NCBI GenBank assembly: GCA_020740775.1
Contig: JAHEWK010000014.1
Location: 1-64,000, forward strand
Source of the DNA: Ilyonectria destructans
Lineage: Eukaryota > Ascomycota > Sordariomycetes > Hypocreales > Nectriaceae
Length of the DNA: 64,000 bases
Direction: 5' to 3'
Shown here: positions 56,401-64,000 of the stretch, piece by piece
Position numbering within the stretch: the stretch's first letter is position 1
Layout of the letters: every line of letters begins with the position of its first letter
Program-made: the position numbers and the translations under genes
Notes under the pieces: generated by a model
The model's input: only the letters and a program-made list of their open reading frames with translations
The model's database searches: none
What the model was told of the DNA's origin: nothing

Positions 56401-59400
56401 GTCGACGTTACTGAGTTGGGTATTGACCCTGACTACCTCGCTGCGTTGCCCGAAGAGTTCAGGGAAGAGGTCATCGCCCAAACCATCAGCACAAGGAGAT
56501 CACAGGCACGCGAAGAAGCCACGACTGGTGAATCAACCGAAGTTTTCCAAGAATTCCTTGATGCTCTTCCAGAGGAACTGCGTCTAGAAATTGCCCAGCA
56601 GGAGCGTCAAGAGCAGCGCCGCCGGGCTCGCGAAGACCAAAACCGGCAGGTTGTCCCCACGGGTGGTCTGAATCCAATTGAACCAGACATGGATACAGCA
56701 AGCATTCTCCTGACCTTCCCGCCGGCACTTCGGGAACAAGTCCTCATGGACCAAGGCGAAGATATTATGGACCAACTCCCACCCGAGATGGCAGCTCAGG
56801 CTCGAGCTCTGACACAACACAACCATTCTGTGATTACAGGGCGAAGCCCACCAGGAGGTGTCACCCGAGTGCCTCCACCAGGACCACCAGGCCAGCCAGC
56901 TGGAAACAAGGTTCAGCGTCGAACTGTCGTCCAAATGCTCGACAAGGCTGGGGTTGCCACATTGTTGCGCTTGATGTTCATTGCTCAGCAAGGGTCCATC
57001 CGCAACTACTTGTTTAGCGTCTTTGCCGACGTGTGCGAGAATCGTCAAAACCGCCTTGAGGTCATCAGCACACTACTCCAAATCCTACAGGATGGTAGTA
57101 CTGACATGAGTGCGGTTGAGCGAAGCTTCGGCCAGCTCTCGCTGAAGGCCAGAAGACCAAAGGACAAGGACAGGGATGCAGATCAGAAGACGCCGCAGAC
57201 TCTCAAGAGGAGCATGACGACTTTGGCGACCACTAGCAGCACGACACAGACAAACTCGGAAACGTCGCCACTCTTGATCGTACAACAGTGCCTGGACCTT
57301 CTCGTCGACCTGAGCACGAAGAACCCGCACATTCCCTGGCTATTCTTGACTGAACACGAGATTGTTGGCTCAACTCTTAAGCGGTCACTTGGCCGCAAAG
57401 GAAAGGGCAAGGACTCCAAGGCCCACAAGTACGCAATCAACTCACTACTGTCTCTTCTTGACCGTGACTTGGTTATGGAAAGCTCAGTGGTCATGACCCA
57501 TCTTGCGGACTTGTTGAACCGTGTGACTCTGCCTCTTCAAAATCTCGAGCGACGCCGCAAGGATGCGGATGGAGCAGAGGAGGAGGAGAACAAGCCAGCT
57601 GAAGCCCCTGTGGACCAGTCAGTCGGCACCAACCCGACATCGGCTGGCGCCAACAACGAATCGACCACTGTCGAAGCCGAGCAATCGGAGAACGCAGCAG
57701 GGGATGAGAACGCTAAAGAGGAAGAGAAGAAGGAATCTTCCCCGAAAAAGGTTCGCCAATTGCAACCGCCGGTCATTCCGGCTCAGAATCTTACTCTGGC
57801 GGTGAGGATCTTCGTGGCTCGGGAATGTAGCTCCAAGACGTTCCAGAACACCATCTCAACCATCAAGAACCTTTCCGCTATCCCTGGGGCCAAGGCTACA
57901 TTCGGCCAAGAGCTTGTTCATCAAGCTCGCCTTCTCAGCGAAAACATTGTATCAGACTTGGACGAACTCCTGCCGCACATTGAGAAGGCCTCATCGGGCA
58001 CCGAGATTCAAGGCGTTGCTCTGGCGAAATTCTCGCCTGGAGCATCTGAGCAGAACAAACTCCTCCGCGTCTTGACAGCTCTGGACCATCTGTTCGACAA
58101 CAAGAAGAAGACCGAGGAGTCCGAGTCTGATAAGAGCAAGGATGAGAGAGCAGATCTGGTTACATCGTTGTATCACAACTCGACCTTCTCAGCCATGTGG
58201 GAGAAGTTGAGCGCTTGCCTGAGCGCTATCCGAAAGCGAGAAAACATGCTCAACGTGGCAACCATTCTTCTCCCCCTTATCGAGTCGATGATGGTGGTTT
58301 GCAAGAACACGACAACCGGCGACAATCCTTCACAGAGCAAGGAGATGGTTCTCTCTAGCCCTGCGCCCGAGTCGCGTACCGCTAGCCTCTTCTTCAACTT
58401 CACTGAGGACCATCGGCGCATCCTCAACGAGCTGGTGCGAAACAACCCCAAGCTTATGTCGGGTACCTTTGCTTTGTTGGTCAAGAACCCCAAGGTCCTA
58501 GAGTTTGACAACAAGCGCAATTACTTCAACCGGAGCGTCCACTCGCGATCAGGCAACAGCCAGAACCGGCCGTCGTACGCACCACTTCAGCTCTCTGTTC
58601 GTCGCGAGCACGTCTTCCATGACTCTTTCAAGTCCCTCTACTTCAAGTCGGGCGATGAGATGAAGTTCGGAAAGCTCAACATTCGATTCCACGGCGAGGA
58701 AGGTGTTGACGCTGGCGGTGTTACTCGAGAGTGGTTCCAGGTCCTCTCCCGACAGATGTTTGATGCCAACTACGTCTTATTCACACCAGTTTCCTCGGAT
58801 CGTACCACCTTTCACCCGAACAAGCTCAGCGGTATCAACGATGAGCATTTGATGTTCTTCAAGTTCATTGGGCGCATCATTGGCAAGGCCCTGTACGAGG
58901 GCCGAGTACTCGACTGCTACTTCAGCCGTGCTGTCTACAAGCGTATCCTCGGAAAGTCAGTCTCCGTCAAAGACATGGAATCGTTTGACCCCGACTACTA
59001 CAAGTCCCTTTGCTGGATGCTCGAGAACGACATCACGGACATTATTACGGAGACTTTCTCTGTCGAGGATGATGAATTCGGCGTGACCAATGTCGTCGAC
59101 CTGATTCCTAATGGACGAGAGGTTGCCGTGACTGAAGAGAACAAGCACGACTATGTCCGCCTTGTGGTCGAGCACAAGTTGCTGTCTTCTGTTAAGGAGC
59201 AGATGGAGAGCTTCCTGCGAGGTAAGCTATTACGCAAACATTACTTGGGCTAAGGATTGTCGCTAACTTGACCAGGCTTCCATGAGATCATCCCCGCAGA
59301 ATTGATTGCTATCTTTAACGAGCAGGAATTGGAGCTGCTCATCTCGGGTCTTCCTGATATTGACGTTGACGATTGGAAGAGCAATACGGAGTACCACAAC

Positions 59401-59770
59401 TATAACCCATCGTCTCAGCAGATTCAATGGTTCTGGCGGGCACTCCGATCGTTTGACAAGGAGGAACGCGCCAAGCTGCTGCAGTTCGTCACTGGAACCA
59501 GCAAGGTTCCCCTTAACGGCTTCAAGGAGCTAGAGGGTATGAACGGTGTTAATCGATTCAACATCCACCGCGACTATGGAAACAAGGACCGACTACCCTC
59601 TTCACACACCTGCTTCAACCGTAAGTCGCTCCCACCACTGGACTTTCTTCCTATTAGGTTACTAACATGCTGTAGAACTTGACCTTCCTGAGTATGAGAG
59701 CTACGATGCCCTTCGCTCTCAAATCATGAAAGCCATCACTGCAGGAAGCGAGTATTTTGGCTTTGCTTAA
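47411..59770 (+). CDS. TOM1: Giant HECT E3 ubiquitin ligase TOM1 (HUWE1-like)
   Basis: Seven exons: 47411-47458, 47515-55132, 55188-55250, 55302-55487, 55541-59221, 59276-59620, 59676-59770; 4,011 aa, the usual size. The start [16 protein letters not shown] is its own exon. In order: armadillo-like DUF908/DUF913 region (to about 1300), a UBA-like segment near 1470 ([34 protein letters not shown]), an acidic tract (about 2364-2530), two ubiquitin-binding-type repeats around 2930-2990 ([17 protein letters not shown] and [17 protein letters not shown]), a Lys/Glu coiled coil, and the HECT domain (about 3670-4011) with catalytic Cys3978 in SSHTCFNQLDLPEY and the C-terminal EYFGFA. Yeast Tom1 ubiquitinates excess histones and unassembled ribosomal proteins. 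Four short introns cut the acidic-to-coil junction and the HECT end. Confidence 0.97.
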
Positions 59771-60475
59771 TTTCGATGACCATTGCATGGCTGGCGCGAA
59801 TTGGAGATAGAAAGGACGGACGGAACGACGACTATCATGAGTTGCGTATACAAGGCAAATGAGACAGAATTCTCATCGCAGCCTCGTTTCTTGTTGCATT
59901 GGTGGTACTGGCAGGCCTGCATTCTGGGTTGCTTTTGGACGCCTCCTTGCCGACTCTTTTCGTTTTTACTAGGCTACGCTTGAGAGAAGTGCAGGTCTCT
60001 CTTGCTACAGGGTCTGGAAGATGGGAGGGTTCGGAGGAGGTAAAGGACAATTGGCATTGCATGTACATCACAGTTTACGTCGCTTATTAGAAGGAAATAA
60101 AGGCGGTATACATACGTATTTGCTCGTGAGGTCGGATACTGAGGCACTGTCTACTGAAACTTGACGGAGGTGAGGCTGGCTCGACCTGGAGCCATGTAAA
60201 GGAGCAAGACTCTCCCTTGTAAGTTAGAGGTCGGCGGGATTTTCATCTTAGGAACATCACGTCATGATATATTCACGGCTGAGGCAGGTGCATAGAAGTA
60301 CGAGAGGTTAGGCTGGCGTATAGCACAAGTGCATCAATGCATCTTCATTTTCCGAAATGCCTCTAAGACATTCGTGGTGGACTAAAACCAAGCCCGAGAG
60401 AATCCCCCACTCCTAATGCATGCAAACCACAAGACCAAGGTATGATTCCCCTTTTTTCATTACACGCTAGAAAAC
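59771..60475. other. Convergent 3' intergenic region
   Basis: Spacer between TOM1 (+) and eS6 (-), presumably their 3' UTRs and terminators. No gene recognised. Confidence 0.5.
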
Positions 60476-61625
60476 TTACTTGCGCATGGAGCTTGCTCGT
60501 CGCTTGCGGGCATCGGCCTTCTGGGTCTTGGCCTCGGCCACACGCTTGGCAAGAACCTGGGCGTACTCGTTCTATAAGGCAGAATGATTAGAACACTGTC
60601 GCGGGAGGCGAGGGAGCAGCATCTTGGCAAACTTACGGCCTCGTCCTTGACCTTCTCGGCCTGGCGGCGCTTGAGGGCGGCACGGTGGCGCTTGTGCTGG
60701 AGACGCTGGGGAGTGACCAGGCGCTGGATCTTGGGAGCCTTGGTGTAAGGGGACTTGCCCTCACCCTTAGGCTGGACCTCTCGTCGGATAACGTACTTGC
60801 GGACCTAGGTTTCCAGCCAGATTAGCATTTAAATACAACGTTGGTTGATACTCGTACCGCTGTCCGGAAGGACAGGGTCCTCTCACACTCTACCCAGACT
60901 GGCAGGACTGCCAGTCTGGGTAGGCGATGATCGAGTATGGGCGCAGGAAGAAACATACATCGTCATCCTTGGTGAGGCCGAAGAACTTGCGGATCTTGGT
61001 GGCACGCTTGGGTCCGAGGCGCTTGGGGTGGACGACGTCGGTCAGACCGGGGATGTCGCTCTCGCCCTGCTTGACGACGGAGAGGGCGAGGACGGACAGA
61101 TCCATGCCGACGATGCAGCCACGGACGGACTTGCGCTTGCGCTCACCAGTGCGGCGGGGGCGGTAGCAGGAGTGGCCCTCAGCGAGAAGGAGACGGACAC
61201 GGGTAGGGTGCATGACACCCTGCTTCATGGGGAAACCCTGCTTGTCGTTACCGCCGGTGATGCGGAAGACGTAGCCCTTGAACTCATCGCCGATGGAGTC
61301 ACCGGGGACCTCAGCACCCATCTGAAAAACACACATGTTAGCTCGCTCGAACGATTCGGATTTCGGCGCCGGGTGGCAGTTCGGGGTCGACGTACGCGCT
61401 TCTCCATGAAGACACGGAGCTTGCGCTCATCCTCAATGTCGATGAGCTTCTGGCTGCCATTGGCAGGGTAGGAGATGTTCAACTGTTGGCGGACAGATCA
61501 GCAAAAGTTCACGCGAGCTGGGCAACACGAAATCCGGCCGGCGGGACTGCGCAGGAAGTTGCGTTGAGTGCCCGCGAGCCGTTGCGCGTTGCGAGGATCG
61601 ATTGGGTTTGTTGGCGTACCTTCAT
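60476..61625 (-). CDS. RPS6: 40S ribosomal protein eS6
   Basis: Five exons: 61620-61625 (only ATG AAG), 61396-61482, 60959-61321, 60637-60804, 60476-60571; 239 aa, the normal eS6 length. Landmarks: [66 protein letters not shown] and [19 protein letters not shown]. The C-terminus RRASSMRK keeps the RRxS phosphorylation site used by TOR-dependent AGC kinases. Four introns are used, the first after two codons and 137 nt long, as often seen in fungal ribosomal protein genes. Intron 3 contains a perfect 16-bp inverted repeat. The gene is divergent from CTF8 over 450 bp. Confidence 0.98.
60890..60923. repeat. Perfect 16-bp inverted repeat in eS6 intron 3
   Basis: Arms CTACCCAGACTGGCAG and its exact complement CTGCCAGTCTGGGTAG flank a 2-nt centre. 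About 15 bp further left (60860-60875) a second small hairpin occurs, CTGTCC and GGACAG around GGAA. Both would fold in the transcribed intron (60805-60958). Confidence 0.9.
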
Positions 61626-62075
61626 CTTGCCAGTTGTGGTGGTGCAAGTTACTTGACCTGGCCTGCTTGAAGTTGGTGATGATGAATGGAGAGGTTGCAA
61701 ATTTCAGGCGAAATAGAGAAAGTGTGTGTCGCTAGGGTTGCTCCACGAGATGAAATTCAGACTGGCCAATCGCAGGGAAGGGGGTTCTTGAACTCTCGGT
61801 GAAAGTATTTCCCGCTTAAAAGTGGTGGCCCCACAACAAAAATATATCTGAGCGCCCCACACGGTGCGATGCGCCAAACTTGCATGACTTTCGCACAGGC
61901 CGCGTCTCAGAGTACGTACCTTGAGCTGGACTGTTGCACGGATGCGGGACTGCCCCAGCATCGTCACTCATACATACCCAAACTCAGCAACATCAAGACC
62001 ACGCCCTTCTCACTAAATCCGTTATTGAAGTAGCTCGCAATTGACATTGCATATTTTCTATTTTGGATTGCAAAC
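61626..62075. promoter_or_regulatory. Divergent promoter of eS6 and CTF8
   Basis: 450 bp between the two start codons. I see no named element with certainty. The middle is of mixed composition and the CTF8 side (62020-62070) is AT-rich. Confidence 0.45.
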
Positions 62076-62519
62076 ATGTCGACTGCCAAGCTGTATCCTC
62101 CGTCTAGAAACGGCCCTAAATCAGCAAACCCTCTTCCGCAGCTCGTCCAAACACCCTCTGGGTTGGCCCTCCTGGAGCTCCAAGGCACAGTTAATCTGCC
62201 CGAAGATGCCGAAGGCCAAGCAATGGGCAACATCGAGATCGGCAGGATTGACTTCCCGGATTACGTCCCGGATGCGGTGGGTTCGGCATGGATGAGTCGA
62301 GTCCATCTTTTTGTCGGGCAACATCAGCGCTTGAACGGCGAAGTCAAGAAGCTGCCGAAAGCTGTTGCTGTGGTGCAACGCAGGCAGAACAAGGTGACGA
62401 CAGGGTCGGGCGGGGAGGTGCAGGAGCAGGGTGAAAACCTCGAGGTGGTTGAGATCGTCAAGTACAAGCTGATTTTCTCGAACCGACCAGAGCCAGTGGG
62501 AACTGCCAACGCACCTTGA
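62076..62519 (+). CDS. CTF8: Cohesion factor CTF8
   Basis: Single exon, 147 aa. Sequence fits the Ctf8 family: GLALLELQGTVNLP near residue 30, GNIEIGRIDFP, VHLFVGQHQRLNGEVKKLPK, and the C-terminal signature VEIVKYKLIFSNRPEPV. Ctf8 and Dcc1 bind Ctf18 in an alternative RFC clamp loader that handles PCNA and supports sister-chromatid cohesion and the replication checkpoint. Length is typical. The ATG at 62076 is preceded by an in-frame-free AT-rich leader. Confidence 0.92.
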   Translation: MSTAKLYPPSRNGPKSANPLPQLVQTPSGLALLELQGTVNLPEDAEGQAMGNIEIGRIDFPDYVPDAVGSAWMSRVHLFVGQHQRLNGEVKKLPKAVAVVQRRQNKVTTGSGGEVQEQGENLEVVEIVKYKLIFSNRPEPVGTANAP

Positions 62520-62655
62520 AGATTTTCGAGATCTTAACATGGCAACAAAACCGCCAACTGTCTGAATCGCTCAGTCGGTTAACCCGGGCTCTCACGATCA
62601 GGAGATTACGGGCGAACATGAACACATCATGATAGCAGTGTCCAGGCTCAGGACG

Positions 62656-62805
62656 TTACCTCTTGGCGAAAGAGCCGACAGAGGCGTGTATCTCGGCGTA
62701 CTCTTCGAGAAACTCGTTTCTCAGTTGTAAAAATTCCAGGACGAGGAAGACGGTACTCACGTTTGATACGATAAGGGCGTCGGACGAGTCTGTTACTGCA
62801 GCCAT
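62656..62805 (-). CDS. Tiny ORF of uncertain reality
   Basis: 49 aa from the ATG at 62805 to TAA at 62656. The second half (FLQLRNEFLEEYAEIHASVGSFAKR-like, split: FLQLRNEFLEEYAE / IHASVGSFAKR) resembles an amphipathic helix of a small complex subunit. A GTAACG donor overlaps the stop codon and a GATTCAG acceptor at about 62563 would add eight residues, giving 57 aa. No family recognised. An in-frame ATG at 62892 would add 29 residues. Confidence 0.25.
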   Translation of the reverse strand: MAAVTDSSDALIVSNVSTVFLVLEFLQLRNEFLEEYAEIHASVGSFAKR

Positions 62806-62892
62806 TTGCTGCTGGCGTGATGGGAGGTTTACGTCTTGGCGGTCAATGCGGGTAGGCCATTGGCAAGCGCATGTGAGATGAATGGCGACCAT

Positions 62893-64000
62893 CGACGACG
62901 CAACGACGACCCATCGTCTCTTCTATACAACTATCCCGTCTTGAAGCGTGAGGTCTGGCCAATCGATGCACTCGCGTGGTAGCTACTATTGGTTTCTATT
63001 TATGCTTAAGCTGCCGCTTAATCATCTTTGCAACGTCAACCTTCCTCTTTCACTACTGACGATAGTAAGCGGGCATGGGAAGTTCAGGTTTCTAGATGCG
63101 AGCAACTGGCCTTGTAGCACAGCCCTGGCTATCTTAAGTGTGTCCTAGGTACCCTTTCCACCAAGAAATGTATGTAGTATAAAGATGGAGGCAACTTCTG
63201 GTCAAAAATATATTAAGATGCCTTTAGGCCTTACATCACGCGTAGTCTGAGACACCCACTAGCCCAGCATGATAGCATATTTTTATTCTGCTTGTGTTGT
63301 GTCTCTTTTATAGAGTCTTGGCCCTTCGCATTCGCAATGAAAGCAGGAGCAATGATAGTTTCATCAATCCCAGCCTAGCCAAATGTAATGACTTCTGGCT
63401 GGCCGACGCATCCTTTGCACCCATCATTCGATGGACAGCAGCCGAGGCCAAGACAGCCTGGGCGTAGGTCTTAGCTGAATGGGAGCCTGAAAAGGGCAAA
63501 TAATCCCAGATCTTCCCTTCTGTCGATTTATTGCCGACCGCTTTAATGCCAAGGACTTGATGAGGTGCCAGAACATGTGTGATGAACTATGCTGGACACA
63601 ACAAGTTGCAATAACGTGAGCCAACCAGCCGGGTAAGCCTAGAGTAGAAGCACAAGATCCGACATCTAAGCCAACTCAACACTGCTGATAGCTAATCCTC
63701 AATTCATTTGTTTCCATACACGTATCAAGTTTGATAAATTATTCACAATCTATCTAGAGCACTAAGCCAATGCCTCAATAGCTTCGAAAAAATGTCCATG
63801 ATCCCCTCCCTGCATTCTCCTTTGAATTTGATGCAACTCGCGAGTGCTTCTTTAGAGCTTCCGAAGCCTAACACCTCTCCAACATACCGGGTTATTCATC
63901 GTGATATTCATTTTCTCACTTCATTTGTACTTTTTCTATTTCCCTGTTGATATCCTCCCTATCCCGATGCGCCCACGTCCACCGGCTTCGTCCTCCCCAA
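62893..64000. other. Right end without a recognisable gene
   Basis: AT-richer DNA with short frames only, the longest convincing none. 63690-64000 is T/C-rich at the end and may lead into a gene beyond the window. Confidence 0.45.

Noticed and set aside
62560..62625. tRNA-like string (GCTCAGTCGGTTAACCCGGGC followed by CTCTCACGATC)
   Set aside because: The D-arm-like part is suggestive, but no acceptor stem forms and there is no T-loop GGTTCGANTC at the right distance.

Overview
The window looks like nuclear DNA of a filamentous ascomycete, most likely a Sordariomycete and possibly Hypocreales. Coding regions are broken by short introns (about 40-150 nt) with GTANGT-like donors, CTAAC/CTGAC branch sites and CAG/TAG acceptors. 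The gene set includes two Zn(II)2Cys6 regulators, a PTH11-type CFEM receptor, a fungal MFS transporter, RAM-network SOG2 and a TOM1-type HECT ligase. Species is not determinable from the sequence alone. All gene models were built by eye by joining reading frames at splice sites; every intron-containing model closes in frame except one junction in the PTH11-like gene.

Left part, about 1-9.0 kb: accessory-looking and gene-poor. It holds an unidentified ORF cut by the window edge, a decayed superfamily 1 (UPF1/NAM7-like) helicase on the minus strand with in-frame stops and a frameshift but surviving introns, a fragment of a RecQ-like helicase tail directly upstream of it, a second frameshifted hypothetical gene, and a roughly 235-bp ATAAAT hexanucleotide repeat.

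Middle-left, about 9.0-25.1 kb: a PTH11-like receptor with an N-terminal CFEM segment (+), a DUF2470 membrane protein (+), a 464-aa Zn2Cys6 protein (-), a cysteine-rich secreted protein (-), a head-to-head pair of a monocarboxylate-type MFS transporter (-) and a Zn2Cys6 regulator (+) whose shared promoter carries repeats of TTCGGCACTTA, and an intact 477-aa RecQ helicase (-). Signal reception, secretion and regulated transport fit a variable, environment-facing region.

Right part, about 28-62.8 kb: housekeeping core. In order: SOG2 (+), a BLOC-1 subunit 1/GCN5L1 homologue (+), the TSC13 enoyl reductase (-), a large disordered conserved fungal protein (+), ribosomal protein eS8 (+), the GYP5 Rab-GAP (-), the 4,011-aa HECT ligase TOM1 (+), ribosomal protein eS6 (-), CTF8 (+) and a doubtful tiny ORF (-). 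The genes serve polarised growth (SOG2, GYP5), sphingolipid fatty-acid elongation (TSC13), ribosome production and quality control (eS6, eS8, TOM1) and sister-chromatid cohesion (CTF8). The last 1.1 kb shows no gene. No tRNA, rRNA or CRISPR array was found.
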